A model generated the notes under the pieces. It was not told the DNA's origin. It was given only the letters and a program-made list of their open reading frames with translations, and did not search any database. From assembly GCA_002352425.1 (NCBI GenBank), contig DEIK01000091.1:1-45316 (forward strand): a stretch of DNA of 45,316 nt. Direction: 5' to 3'. This document shows positions 32,293 through 41,557 of the stretch, one piece after another. A program made the translations under genes and the position numbers. Numbering within the stretch: the stretch's first letter is position 1; the number at the start of each line of letters is the position of its first letter. Origin of the DNA: Rhodobacteraceae bacterium UBA2776 (lineage in GTDB: Bacteria > Pseudomonadota > Alphaproteobacteria > Rhodobacterales > Rhodobacteraceae).

Positions 32293-33231
32293 TTATGCTA
32301 TTTTTTTACGAACTGTTTCGCCAACCCGCATAATTTCCCACTCTAACGTCAAACCGCTTGATTTGAAAACCCTTTTTCTGACCTCTTCACCCAGTTTTTC
32401 AAGGTCTGCGGCAGTTGCACCACCGGTATTGATCATAAAGTTGGGGTGTTTTTCGCTCATTTGCGCACCGCCAATGGAAAATCCGCGCAAGCCCGCATCG
32501 TCAATAACCTTCCAGGCCTTTAGATCATGGTTTTCATCCGCCTGCCCTGTTGATGAAAATCCAGCCGGATTGCGAAAGGTTGATCCGGCGCTGCGCTCTT
32601 TGGTCGGTTGGGTCGCGTCGCGTTTGGCGATTTGGTCGTCCATCAAAGCACTAAGCGCGTCTGGATCGCCCTTGGGGACTTCAAATGTGGCCTCAACCAA
32701 CACCCAACCTTCGGGTAAATCGGATTGGCGGTAGGCAAAATTCATGTCCCGCGCCGTCAATGTGACCAACTCGCCGGCCCGCGTGATGGCTTTGGCTGAG
32801 ACGAAAACATCCGCCACATAAGCACCATAGCAGCCTGCGTTCATCCGCACAGCACCGCCAATGGCCCCGGGGATAGTGCGCAAAAACGTAAGATCCAGCC
32901 CCGCCGTCGCGGCTTTGCGGGCGACATGGGCATCCAGCGCGGCAACCCCTGCTGTGACGCGCGTGCCGTCAATCTCGATATGGTTGAACCCGCGCCCCAT
33001 ACGGATCACCACCGCACGGATACCACCATCGCGAATGATCAGGTTGGATCCGACCCCCATCGGGAAAATCTGTATGTCCGGGTTGGCATTGCGCAAGAAA
33101 TCAACCAGATCCTCAACATCCGCAGGCTGAAACAGCGCATCAGCCAAGCCGCCGACACGCAGCCATGTCAGATCGTTCAACGGACGGTTTTCTGTTAGGG
33201 TGCCACGCACCAAAGGCAAAGTATTTGTCAT
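32293..33231 (-). CDS. murB: UDP-N-acetylenolpyruvoylglucosamine reductase
   Basis: A 312-residue FAD enzyme that reduces UDP-GlcNAc-enolpyruvate to UDP-MurNAc. The FAD site shows PMGVGSNLIIRDGGI and LRTIPGAIGGAVRMNAGCYG; the catalytic serine is in SAGSTFRNPAG; the C-terminal NFMINTGGATAADLEKL is family-typical. The long form with SGSTF-type loop suggests the type II MurB common in alphaproteobacteria. It lies downstream of two DUF2484 genes with a 92-base gap. Confidence 0.96.
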   Translation of the reverse strand: MTNTLPLVRGTLTENRPLNDLTWLRVGGLADALFQPADVEDLVDFLRNANPDIQIFPMGVGSNLIIRDGGIRAVVIRMGRGFNHIEIDGTRVTAGVAALDAHVARKAATAGLDLTFLRTIPGAIGGAVRMNAGCYGAYVADVFVSAKAITRAGELVTLTARDMNFAYRQSDLPEGWVLVEATFEVPKGDPDALSALMDDQIAKRDATQPTKERSAGSTFRNPAGFSSTGQADENHDLKAWKVIDDAGLRGFSIGGAQMSEKHPNFMINTGGATAADLEKLGEEVRKRVFKSSGLTLEWEIMRVGETVRKKIA

Positions 33232-33323
33232 AACAAAGCTATGTGCCTGTTTTTAGCACGAGGATAAAGAGATTTTATGCACGCCGCGCAGGAGGCATAT
33301 AGTGCAAGGAAAAGGGAACCAAA

Positions 33324-33572
33324 TTAACCGACGAATTTGGCCTTCACCCAACGCCCGAAATAGACCACCGGCCAACGCAACATAGACGCCCCTGCCAGCA
33401 GGAATATCAGCCCCCAAACCGGGCCGCTTTCATAGGTCACATACCCAAGCAGTGGCACCCCAACGCCGATTAGAAAATAGGCGCGGGTCCAATAATTGTC
33501 TTTGCTGGGGATCATCGCAGAGATATTAGCGGCAATCACCCAGACAAATGCGAGGGTCAGCGAGAGGGTCAT
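33324..33572 (-). CDS. DUF2484 family small membrane protein (second copy)
   Basis: An 82-residue protein with three hydrophobic stretches (MTLSLTLAFVWVIAANISAM, then AYFLIGVGVPLLGYVTY and VWGLIFLLAGASM). It resembles the small DUF2484 proteins found near murB in Rhodobacterales; function unknown. Its ATG overlaps the TGA of the upstream paralogue (ATGA at 33569-33572), so translation is coupled. The shared LSL...WVIAA.I.AM.P pattern shows it is a tandem duplicate of the next gene. Confidence 0.7.
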   Translation of the reverse strand: MTLSLTLAFVWVIAANISAMIPSKDNYWTRAYFLIGVGVPLLGYVTYESGPVWGLIFLLAGASMLRWPVVYFGRWVKAKFVG

Positions 33573-33820
33573 GTCTGTCCTTTCAGTCGAGCAATCAAGT
33601 GGCGCAACAAATGGCCCAGCGGGCGGCGAAACATCGAGATAATCGCAGCACATGCGGCCAGTACCACCCAGGGGTTATGTTCGTATCCTAAGTACAGCAA
33701 AAGCGGCGGCGCGCAGATTAACAAGGCAATGCCGGGGGCAAATTGGCGACGCATGGGCAGCATGGCCGTGATACTGGCGGCAATCACCCACAGGCAAGAC
33801 AGGATCAGCGACAGGCTCAT
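33569..33820 (-). CDS. DUF2484 family small membrane protein (first copy)
   Basis: An 83-residue protein starting MSLSLILSCLWVIAASITAM, with two further hydrophobic stretches and a basic C-terminus (HLLRHLIARLKGQT). DUF2484 members are small Rhodobacterales membrane proteins without known function, often next to murB, so a link to envelope synthesis is plausible but only by context. ATG at 33820 overlaps the permease stop (ATGA), and its own stop overlaps the next paralogue. Confidence 0.7.
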   Translation of the reverse strand: MSLSLILSCLWVIAASITAMLPMRRQFAPGIALLICAPPLLLYLGYEHNPWVVLAACAAIISMFRRPLGHLLRHLIARLKGQT

Positions 33821-35004
33821 AACCCGGCCGCCAAGGCGGCGGCAAGCGCACCGATACAAGCAAAAACACCGAACCACGGCACAGCAATGGGCACATCAAA
33901 AGGCGAATCCGCAGAGCGGCGTTTCAAACCGATCAACGCAGCGTTCACAATCGCAAACACCACCAGCAACGCCAGCGTGGTGAGTTCTGCCAAAGCAGCC
34001 ACCGGCAAGGTCAGAGCTGACAGAATGACCACAACACCAATCACAAGGCTGCCCAATACGGGCGTGCCAAAACGCGGATGCGTGTGGTGAAAAATAGCAA
34101 GCGACGGCGAGCGGCGGCCAAGCCCGAATAAAACGCGGCTGGCCATCACGATCTGTGCCAACACGCCATTCAGCGCGGCTGCCACGGCGATCACTGCCAA
34201 AAATGTAGCCGATTTTCCTGTCGCGGTTTCCCAGACCAGCGCCAAGGGACGTTCGCTGGTGGCCAGCAATTCTTGTGGCACGGTGCGCACCGCGGCCATT
34301 GAAACCAGCATGTATAGCAATGTGGTGATCGCCAGCGAAATCAGGATGGCGCGTGGCATGTTACGCTCTGGTTTGCGGGCCTCTTCGGCCATATTGACCA
34401 GATCGTCAAAGCCCACAAAGGCGAAAAAAGCAAACACCGAGGCCGCTGCAATGCCTGACCATGCCGGTGGCGGTGGCGACAGCCAATCAGCCACGGGGTC
34501 CGCACCAAAGCCAACCCAGATGATGATCATCAATCCGATCACCTCGACCACGGTCAAGATGGCGGCGAAGGTCAGGCTTTCCAGCACACCGATGATGGCG
34601 ATCAAGGTCAACACAACGCCAAGACCAATCACCGCGACCTCAAACGATACAGGCACAACCGAAGTCAAATACCCGACCCCGCCGCGCAATACCGCAGCAG
34701 AGGCAACGGTGCCCGCAATCACGTTGATTGCACCGACAATCAAGGCCAACCAATGCTGGCCCAACCCCAATTCCACGTAGGCGGAATCGCCTGCGGCTTC
34801 GGGGATCCGTGCTGAAAGCTCGGAAAATGAAAGCGCCGTTGGCACCGCCACAATAGCCGCCAACAGGAACGAAAGTGGCGCCCAAATACCGGCCTCGCCC
34901 GCCGCAACACCGACCAAAACGTAAATGCCAGCCCCGACCATGATCCCGACGCCATAGGCGGTCAGCAGACCCAGACCAAGTTGGCGTTTCAGGGCGTCGG
35001 CCAT
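33817..35004 (-). CDS. APC family permease
   Basis: A 395-residue amino-acid/polyamine/organocation transporter. The first helix has YGVGIMVGAGIYVLVG, the glycine-rich unwound helix of the APC fold; about eleven to twelve hydrophobic segments follow, with FAFFAFVGFDDLVNMAEEARKPERNMPRAI as the family loop. Substrate unknown; no mur gene normally sits with it. ATG at 35004 has AAGGA seven bases upstream that overlaps the murC stop, four bases away. It overlaps the first DUF2484 gene by ATGA. So murC, permease, DUF2484 and DUF2484 form one coupled unit. Confidence 0.88.
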   Translation of the reverse strand: MADALKRQLGLGLLTAYGVGIMVGAGIYVLVGVAAGEAGIWAPLSFLLAAIVAVPTALSFSELSARIPEAAGDSAYVELGLGQHWLALIVGAINVIAGTVASAAVLRGGVGYLTSVVPVSFEVAVIGLGVVLTLIAIIGVLESLTFAAILTVVEVIGLMIIIWVGFGADPVADWLSPPPPAWSGIAAASVFAFFAFVGFDDLVNMAEEARKPERNMPRAILISLAITTLLYMLVSMAAVRTVPQELLATSERPLALVWETATGKSATFLAVIAVAAALNGVLAQIVMASRVLFGLGRRSPSLAIFHHTHPRFGTPVLGSLVIGVVVILSALTLPVAALAELTTLALLVVFAIVNAALIGLKRRSADSPFDVPIAVPWFGVFACIGALAAALAAGL

Positions 35005-35008
35005 CAAT

Positions 35009-36409
35009 TTATCCTTTTAGCCGCGGCGGTAGCGCATTGGCCCAAGCCGAAATGGTCCCTGCCCCAAGACAGATCACCATATCGCCGGACTTTGCCTCGC
35101 TCTTGATCACTTTAAGCATGGCGTCCTCATCCTCGATGGCGGTTGCGTGGCGATGGCCGTGACGGATCAATCCGGCCACCAGATCATCACGATTTGCGCC
35201 CTCAATCGGGTCTTCGCCAGCCGCAAACACATTCGAGATACCGACAATATCTGCATCATTAAAACAGGCGCAGAAATCATCAAAAAGATCATGCAGGCGC
35301 GAAAAACGGTGCGGCTGGTGCATGGCAATCACGCGCCCCTCGGTGGATTGGCGCGCGGCCTTAAGAGCAGCAGCGATTTCAACAGGGTGATGGGCGTAAT
35401 CGTCGATAATTGTCACCCCGTCCACCACACCGACGCGGGTAAAGCGGCGGTTCACACCGCCGAAATTCTCAAGGGCTGTTCGTATCTCATCCAGCTTCAT
35501 GCCCAGATGCCGCGCCACCGCGACCGCGGCCAAAGCGTTGGAAACATTGTGATCCCCCGGCATGGGCAGCGTGCAGTCTGTGATCACCTTATCCTCGGCG
35601 TGTAGCTCGATATCAAAATGCGCCATGCCGGATTTATAGGTCAGATTGACAGCGCGCACATCGGCCTGTGCGTTAAACCCGTAGGTCACCACGCGCCGGT
35701 CTGTGATGCGCCCGACCAGCGATTGCACCTCGGCATGATCCGTACAACAGACGGCCAAGCCGTAGAATGGAATGTTGGAAACGAAGTCGTGAAACCCTTC
35801 ACGCAGGGCATCAAAAGTGCCCCAATGTTCCATATGTTCGGGGTCGATATTGGTCACAATCGCAATCGTGGCAGGCAGACGATTAAAGGTGCCGTCACTT
35901 TCATCCGCCTCAACCACCATCCATTCGCCGTCGCCCATCCGTGCGTTGGAGCCATAGGCGTGAATGATGCCTCCATTGATCACAGTCGGGTCAAGCCCAC
36001 CCGCATCCAGCAGCGTTGCAACCATCGTCGTCGTAGTGGTTTTACCATGTGTGCCAGCAACGGCGACATTGGATTTAAGCCGCATCAATTCGGCCAGCAT
36101 TTCGGCGCGGCGCACCACGGGCATGCCGCGTTTGCGGGCCTCGTCCAGCTCGGCATTCCCAGGCTTAATGGCCGAGGAAATCACCATCACTTGGGCGTTT
36201 TCCAGATTGTCGGCGTTTTGACCTTCAAAAACGGTCGCCCCCAGCTTCACCAAACGGTCGGTGATTTTGCTGCGCTTTAGGTCCGATCCCTGCACCTGAT
36301 AGCCGTGGTTCAACAACACCTCGGCGATGCCCGACATGCCGATGCCGCCGATACCGACGAAATGGATAGCCCCGACATCAAGCGGGAGTTTGGTAGCGGC
36401 AGCGTTCAT
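35009..36409 (-). CDS. murC: UDP-N-acetylmuramate--L-alanine ligase
   Basis: A 466-residue Mur ligase that adds L-alanine to UDP-MurNAc. The N-terminal UDP-binding motif is HFVGIGGIGMSGIAEVLLN; the ATP loop is VAGTHGKTTTTTM; IDDYAHHPVEI is typical of MurC. It starts with ATG overlapping the murG stop (ATGA at 36406-36409). Confidence 0.97.
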   Translation of the reverse strand: MNAAATKLPLDVGAIHFVGIGGIGMSGIAEVLLNHGYQVQGSDLKRSKITDRLVKLGATVFEGQNADNLENAQVMVISSAIKPGNAELDEARKRGMPVVRRAEMLAELMRLKSNVAVAGTHGKTTTTTMVATLLDAGGLDPTVINGGIIHAYGSNARMGDGEWMVVEADESDGTFNRLPATIAIVTNIDPEHMEHWGTFDALREGFHDFVSNIPFYGLAVCCTDHAEVQSLVGRITDRRVVTYGFNAQADVRAVNLTYKSGMAHFDIELHAEDKVITDCTLPMPGDHNVSNALAAVAVARHLGMKLDEIRTALENFGGVNRRFTRVGVVDGVTIIDDYAHHPVEIAAALKAARQSTEGRVIAMHQPHRFSRLHDLFDDFCACFNDADIVGISNVFAAGEDPIEGANRDDLVAGLIRHGHRHATAIEDEDAMLKVIKSEAKSGDMVICLGAGTISAWANALPPRLKG

Positions 36410-37509
36410 GTGCTTTGTCCTGTGTCTGCAAGTTTTTTGACCATGTCGACCAGACGTTCGGTTGCATCCGGTCGGCTACACGATAGGGCGGCCTGCGCCA
36501 TTTGATTGGCAGCGGCAGGGTCATTTATGATGGTTTGGATTTGGGCGCAAAGGCTGGTGGCGTCCAGTTGGGATTCAGGAATCAATATGGCCGCGTCAGC
36601 CTCGACCAGCCCACGGGCATTTGCGGTTTGATGGTCGCCGGTGGCATGGGCGTAAGGGATCAGGATCGATGGGCGGCCAATCACTGCGATGTCGGCAACC
36701 GAGGAGGCGCCCGCACGGCTGATCACCAACTGCGCCTCGGACATGCGGCGTGGCACGTCGTTAAAGAACGGTTTGACCTCGGCGGCGATGCCGTGACTGG
36801 CGTAAAACGTATCAACCCGGTTGTGATCTTCTGCGCGGGCTTGATGAGAAATGCGCAAATATTGGCGCATCTCGGCTGGCAGTTTCTTGATGGCTTCTGG
36901 CACCACATCCGACAGGATACGCGCGCCTTGCGAGCCCCCCATCACAAGGATCGACATAGGGTAATCGCCAGGTGCGATATACCCTGATCCCGCCCGTTTT
37001 AGCACTGTGCCGCGCACAGGGTTGCCAGTGAATTCACCCTCAACCCCCTCTGGCAGGTCAGTCGGCCATGTGCCGCACGCCACCGCATTAACGCGTTTGG
37101 CGAACAGCTTGTTCACACGGCCAAGCACGCCGTTTTGTTCATGCAACATCCGTGGGCGGCGCAAAATCCATGCCGCACATACCGCAGGGATCGACGGGTA
37201 ACCGCCAAAGCCGACAACCATCGCCGGCTTGTCGCGCAGCATTTTGAACGTCGCCCCAAGCACCCCACCCAAAATGCGAAATGGCACCATGATTTTGGCC
37301 AGCGCCCCACCCCGCGCAAAAGTCGCCGAGGTGATTTGCTCAATCTGAACCGCATGGGAAAAGCCGCTGGTATAGCGCGCACCGCGAGCATCCGTTGACA
37401 GTTTTACCCGCCAACCTTTTTGTAACATAGCCTCACTCAGGGCTTGGGCCGGGAACATATGCCCCCCCGTGCCACCAGCCGCAATAATCAACAAAGGCGC
37501 CTTGGCCAT
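36406..37509 (-). CDS. murG: Lipid II synthase MurG
   Basis: A 367-residue glycosyltransferase (GT28) that adds GlcNAc from UDP-GlcNAc to lipid I on the inner face of the membrane. The glycine loop is IAAGGTGGHMFPAQALSE, with further motifs VVGFGGYPSIPAV, HEQNGVLGRVNK, LVMGGSQGARILSDVVP and VISRAGASSVADIA. It overlaps murC by ATGA and follows ftsW by three bases. Confidence 0.97.
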   Translation of the reverse strand: MAKAPLLIIAAGGTGGHMFPAQALSEAMLQKGWRVKLSTDARGARYTSGFSHAVQIEQITSATFARGGALAKIMVPFRILGGVLGATFKMLRDKPAMVVGFGGYPSIPAVCAAWILRRPRMLHEQNGVLGRVNKLFAKRVNAVACGTWPTDLPEGVEGEFTGNPVRGTVLKRAGSGYIAPGDYPMSILVMGGSQGARILSDVVPEAIKKLPAEMRQYLRISHQARAEDHNRVDTFYASHGIAAEVKPFFNDVPRRMSEAQLVISRAGASSVADIAVIGRPSILIPYAHATGDHQTANARGLVEADAAILIPESQLDATSLCAQIQTIINDPAAANQMAQAALSCSRPDATERLVDMVKKLADTGQST

Positions 37510-37512
37510 GGT

Positions 37513-38679
37513 TTAATGTCCTCGTCGTGCAAAGTGATCGCTGACCTCGCCTTGGGGGCGGGTGCGGGTAAAAGAGAGCAACATGCCAACAGCAATGCCG
37601 CCCGCAATCAAGGATGATCCGCCGTAACTGACGAAGGGCAATGTCATGCCTTTGGCGGGCAACAAGCGCACTGCAACCCCCATGTTGATCATGGCTTGAA
37701 CGCCAAACATGCAGGCCAAACCGGTGCCCGCCAAGCGGATAAACGGATCACGCTCGCGCATCAAGCGCAGCAACGAGCGCACCGTGACCACAATGTAGAG
37801 CGCAATGATCGCCAGCACCAAAATCAGCCCGTATTCTTCGGCTGCGACGGCCACAATAAAATCCGTATGTGCATCAGGCAGGGACCATTTCACTTGGCCC
37901 TCTCCCACACCGACACCGAAAAAACCGCCCTCTTGGATGGCGTTGGTGGCATAGCCCATCTGGGTGGTCGGATCGACATCCGTCGACAAAAACCCATCAA
38001 TCCGGCGCGCGAAATGTTCGGAATTATTATAGGCAACCGTGCCTGCGAAAACCACCATCCCCGCCATACCGATGAGTAAAAACAGCGGCGCACCAGCGAC
38101 GAAATACATCACACCCCAACCAAACAACACCAAGGACGCTTGGCCAAAATCAGGTTGCATCACCAAAAACCCAACCACTGTGATGGCAATGATAAAGGAA
38201 TACAACTTGCCCGGCAGCCCGTTGATCTCGAAACTTGCCGACATCAACCATGCGGATATGATCACAAAACCCGGCTTCAAAAACTCGGCCGGCTGCACCG
38301 AAGCAAAGCCCAACGAATACCAGCGCACAGCGCCTTTGCCAAAATCCGTGCCCAATACCGGCAGCAAGGCCAATGCCACAAAGGCACCCAAAAATCCAAG
38401 CACCCCCAAACGCCGCACCACGGAGGGGGCCATCATCGAAGTGACAAACATCACCACCAGCGCCATACCGCCAAACACGGCTTGGCGTTGGACGTAATGA
38501 AAGGCTGAAAATCCGTTCTTGGCCGCCAATGGGGGCGACGCCGCCAACCCCAACAAAATGCCAATGCTGAACAACAAAAGGATCGAACTGAGCGACCATT
38601 TATCAATTGTCTGCCACCAACGCGGCAGAATTGGATCGCTATTGCGAACCGGAATTGCACCGTGTGCCATTACCGTCAT
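37513..38679 (-). CDS. ftsW: Peptidoglycan glycosyltransferase FtsW (SEDS)
   Basis: A 388-residue SEDS-family membrane polymerase that makes septal glycan strands with its partner FtsI. About ten hydrophobic segments; family motifs include KGAVRWYSLG, the large loop with FLSTDVDPTTQMGYATNAIQEGG and LPDAHTDFIVAVAAEEYG, and LPFVSYGGSSLIAGG near the C-terminus. I chose ATG at 38679 (MTVMAHGAIPVRNSDPILP), which gives the normal short cytoplasmic N-terminus, over a GTG at 38733. It ends three bases before murG. Confidence 0.95.
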   Translation of the reverse strand: MTVMAHGAIPVRNSDPILPRWWQTIDKWSLSSILLLFSIGILLGLAASPPLAAKNGFSAFHYVQRQAVFGGMALVVMFVTSMMAPSVVRRLGVLGFLGAFVALALLPVLGTDFGKGAVRWYSLGFASVQPAEFLKPGFVIISAWLMSASFEINGLPGKLYSFIIAITVVGFLVMQPDFGQASLVLFGWGVMYFVAGAPLFLLIGMAGMVVFAGTVAYNNSEHFARRIDGFLSTDVDPTTQMGYATNAIQEGGFFGVGVGEGQVKWSLPDAHTDFIVAVAAEEYGLILVLAIIALYIVVTVRSLLRLMRERDPFIRLAGTGLACMFGVQAMINMGVAVRLLPAKGMTLPFVSYGGSSLIAGGIAVGMLLSFTRTRPQGEVSDHFARRGH

Positions 38680-38814
38680 GGGATACCACCTAACTGCCTC
38701 TGTCTGCGTCCGTTTACCGGATCTGTCTGCCACTTTAACGAAAGCTTTCCAGTTGCGCTAGTCCCTTGTTCACAAAGGCTTGCGTCTTTTTGCCGATCGT
38801 GATCATCAGGGGGG

Positions 38815-39993
38815 ATGAACACAGATTTGAACACATATGACACCATCATCTTGGGTGCGGGCGCGGCGGGTATGATGTGTGCGGCCCATCTAACAGGTCG
38901 CGTCTTGCTGGTGGACCAATCGCGCGCGGTGGGCGAAAAGATCCGCATATCGGGCGGCGGGCGCTGCAATTTCACCAATATGGGTGCGGCACCTGCGAAT
39001 TTCATCTCGCAAAATCCACATTTCGTCAAATCCGCGCTCAGTCGATATACCCAATGGGATTTCATTGAAATGGTGGCGCACCATGGCATCGCCTACCACG
39101 AAAAAACGCTGGGGCAGTTATTTTGCGATGAAACAGCCAAAGACATCATCACCATGTTGCAGGCCGAAATGAAGGGTGCGGATGTGCGGTTGCGCACCAC
39201 TGTGACCTCGGTTGAGCGTTCCAAGACCGGTTTCGCCGTGACGCTGGACAATGGCCAAACCCTGCAAACCCGCAGCTTTGTCGTGGCCTGTGGCGGCAAG
39301 TCGATCCCGAAAATGGGGGCCAGTGGATTGGGCTACCAGATCGCCCAAAAATTTGACCTGCCCTTGATTGAAACCCGCGCCGGATTGGTACCGCTGACCT
39401 TTGGCGAAATGTTCGCGCCGTTGACCGGCCTCGCTGTGAATGCGCGGGTGTCCTGCGGCGGCACGTCATTTGACGAGGCTGTGTTGTTCACCCACCGCGG
39501 GCTGTCCGGCCCCGCAATTTTGCAAATCTCGTCCTATTGGGCCGAAGGTAAGGCGATCACGCTGAACTTATGGCCCACGGGTGATTTGTTGGAAAAATTG
39601 CGCAACGAGCGCCAGATTTCAGGCCGTCGCGACATCACCACCCATCTGGCCGAGTGGTTGCCAAAGAAATTGATCAGCTACCTTGCGGACCTAAACGGCT
39701 GGGGTGGCAAACTGGCTGATCATTCCGACGCGGCGCTGGCCGAAGTGGTAAAGGCCATCACTGAATGGCAGTTGCACCCCGCTGGCACGGAAGGCTATCG
39801 CACCGCCGAGGTCACCTTGGGTGGCGTAGACACCGATGCGCTGTCATCCAAAACCATGCAGGCCAAGGCCGTCAAAGGCCTATATTTCATTGGCGAAGTG
39901 GTCGATGTGACTGGCTGGCTGGGCGGTTATAATTTCCAATGGGCCTGGTCGTCGGGCTGGGCCGCCGCGATGGCGATCAACGCCGAAATGTGA
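38815..39993 (+). CDS. HI0933/YhiN family flavoprotein
   Basis: A 392-residue FAD/NAD(P)-type oxidoreductase of the HI0933 family. The dinucleotide motif is TIILGAGAAGMMCAAH, with KIRISGGGRCNFTN a family signature and ACGGKSIPKMGASGLGY in the middle; the C-terminus has GEVVDVTGWLGGYNFQWAW. The physiological reaction of the family is not established. It is the only plus-strand gene inside the dcw cluster, divergent from ftsW and convergent with murD (9 bases). GGGGGG sits directly before ATG 38815, an unusually close ribosome site. Confidence 0.9.
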   Translation: MNTDLNTYDTIILGAGAAGMMCAAHLTGRVLLVDQSRAVGEKIRISGGGRCNFTNMGAAPANFISQNPHFVKSALSRYTQWDFIEMVAHHGIAYHEKTLGQLFCDETAKDIITMLQAEMKGADVRLRTTVTSVERSKTGFAVTLDNGQTLQTRSFVVACGGKSIPKMGASGLGYQIAQKFDLPLIETRAGLVPLTFGEMFAPLTGLAVNARVSCGGTSFDEAVLFTHRGLSGPAILQISSYWAEGKAITLNLWPTGDLLEKLRNERQISGRRDITTHLAEWLPKKLISYLADLNGWGGKLADHSDAALAEVVKAITEWQLHPAGTEGYRTAEVTLGGVDTDALSSKTMQAKAVKGLYFIGEVVDVTGWLGGYNFQWAWSSGWAAAMAINAEM

Positions 39994-40002
39994 CGAGCGC
40001 CG

Positions 40003-41400
40003 CTACAGGATTGCCTGCACCAAATTCGTAAAGTCCTCGCCGCGTTTTTCAAAATCCGGATATTGATCAAAGCTCGCTGCCGCGGGGGCCAGCAACACAG
40101 TGTCTCCCTCTTGCGCCTCTTTTGCAGCGGCTGCGACGGCACGCTCCATTGTCGCGCAAATCTCAAAAGGTGTGTCACCCAACTGGCTGGCAAACTCGTC
40201 GGCAGAAACGCCAATCAGATAGGCTTTGGTTACATTGCCCAAATGGTCGGTCAGGCTTTCGATGCCACCTGCCTTGCCCTGCCCGCCCGCGATCCAGCGG
40301 ATATTTTTGAAGGCCTGCAAGGCTTTTTCGGCACTGTCCACATTGGTGGCCTTGCTGTCGTTCACATAGGTCACACCAGCCACGCGACCCACGATCTGGC
40401 TGCGATGCGCCAACCCCGCAAAGCTATGAAACGCCGCTTCGACCACCTTGGGGGCCAGCCCCAAGGTGCGCACCGCCGCATAGGCCGCGCAAGCGTTTTG
40501 GTGGTTATGTGCGCCAGGTAATCCGGCCACCTTGCGCAGATCAATCGACCCGATTTGCCGGCCTTTACGGTATTCCGACAAATAGCCTTTACGCGCGAAC
40601 ACCGACCAGCCGTTGCCGGTCAGTTTGCGATCAACCGAGATGCGGATCACCCGATCATCAGCCGCGCCCTCGGACAGTTGTCCGGCCAAAAACCGCCCCT
40701 CGTCCTCGTCCACCCCGATGATGGCGCGATCTGGCCCACCCTCGGCAAACAGACGGCGTTTGGCGGCGAAATATCCGCCAAGGCCGCCGTGTCGATCCAG
40801 ATGGTCAGGCGACAGGTTTGTGAACACGGCCACATCCGGCGTCAGGGAGCGGGCCAGCTCGGTTTGGTAGCTGGACAGCTCCAAAATCACAACTTCGCCG
40901 TCATGGGCAGGATCAATATCCAGAACCCCGCGGCCAATATTGCCCGCCAATTGGGTTGGGCGCTGCGCGTGTTGCAGGATATGGTGGATCAAGGCGGCCG
41001 TGGTGGATTTGCCGTTGCTGCCCGTGATCGCCACCACTCGCGGGGTGACGTCAAAACCGTCCCATTCGCCGGTGGCAAAGGACTGAAAGAACAAGCCGAT
41101 GTCGTTGTCGACAGGCACACCCGCCATGGTCGCGTTGCGGATCACAGGGTTTGGCATCGGGTAGAGATGCGGAATACCAGGCGAGACGATCAGACTGACG
41201 ATATCGTCCCAAACGCCAGCTTTGCGCAAATCGGTGGCGGGATAACCTTGACGCTCAGCCGCGGCGCGCGCCGCCTCATTGTCATCCCAAACCACAGGGA
41301 TCGCGCCGCCAGCCTCCAGCGCAATCGCCGCCGCAAGGCCGGAGCGCCCAAGGCCCAGCACGGCCACCTTCTTACCAGTATATCCTTGAACGGGGATCAT
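40003..41400 (-). CDS. murD: UDP-N-acetylmuramoylalanine--D-glutamate ligase
   Basis: A 465-residue Mur ligase that adds D-glutamate. Visible: VAVLGLGRSGLAAAIALEAGG at the N-terminus, the ATP loop VAITGSNGKSTTAALIH, YVNDSKATNVDSAEKAL (a MurD signature) and LLAPAAASFDQYPDFEKRGE at the C-terminus. ATG at 41400 (MIPVQGYTGKKVAVLG) has AGGCAGG upstream and is preferred over an in-frame start 60 bases earlier. The gap to mraY (41401-41557) holds a repeated extragenic element. Confidence 0.96.
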   Translation of the reverse strand: MIPVQGYTGKKVAVLGLGRSGLAAAIALEAGGAIPVVWDDNEAARAAAERQGYPATDLRKAGVWDDIVSLIVSPGIPHLYPMPNPVIRNATMAGVPVDNDIGLFFQSFATGEWDGFDVTPRVVAITGSNGKSTTAALIHHILQHAQRPTQLAGNIGRGVLDIDPAHDGEVVILELSSYQTELARSLTPDVAVFTNLSPDHLDRHGGLGGYFAAKRRLFAEGGPDRAIIGVDEDEGRFLAGQLSEGAADDRVIRISVDRKLTGNGWSVFARKGYLSEYRKGRQIGSIDLRKVAGLPGAHNHQNACAAYAAVRTLGLAPKVVEAAFHSFAGLAHRSQIVGRVAGVTYVNDSKATNVDSAEKALQAFKNIRWIAGGQGKAGGIESLTDHLGNVTKAYLIGVSADEFASQLGDTPFEICATMERAVAAAAKEAQEGDTVLLAPAAASFDQYPDFEKRGEDFTNLVQAIL

Positions 41401-41491
41401 CGCGCCTGCCTTTTGTGTTAGGTTCGCACCCTGTTTAGGGGGCCAAAGCGTGTTTCGCAATTCCAGAGTTATACGTCACGCCTCTCATCCG

Positions 41492-41540
41492 CTCATCAAG
41501 CCTTACGGCTTTCCTCGCGACAGCGATGAGGGCCGTAAGG
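41492..41540. repeat. Extragenic repeat, copy 2
   Basis: In the murD-mraY gap, CTCATC (41492-41497) and CCTTACGGC (41501-41509) are followed by their complements in the same order, GATGAG (41525-41530) and GCCGTAAGG (41532-41540). The arms interlock, so only one hairpin can form at a time unless a pseudoknot forms. Bases 41493-41511 are identical to 17775-17793. Confidence 0.55.
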
Positions 41541-41557
41541 ACCAAAGAGCGTTTCGT

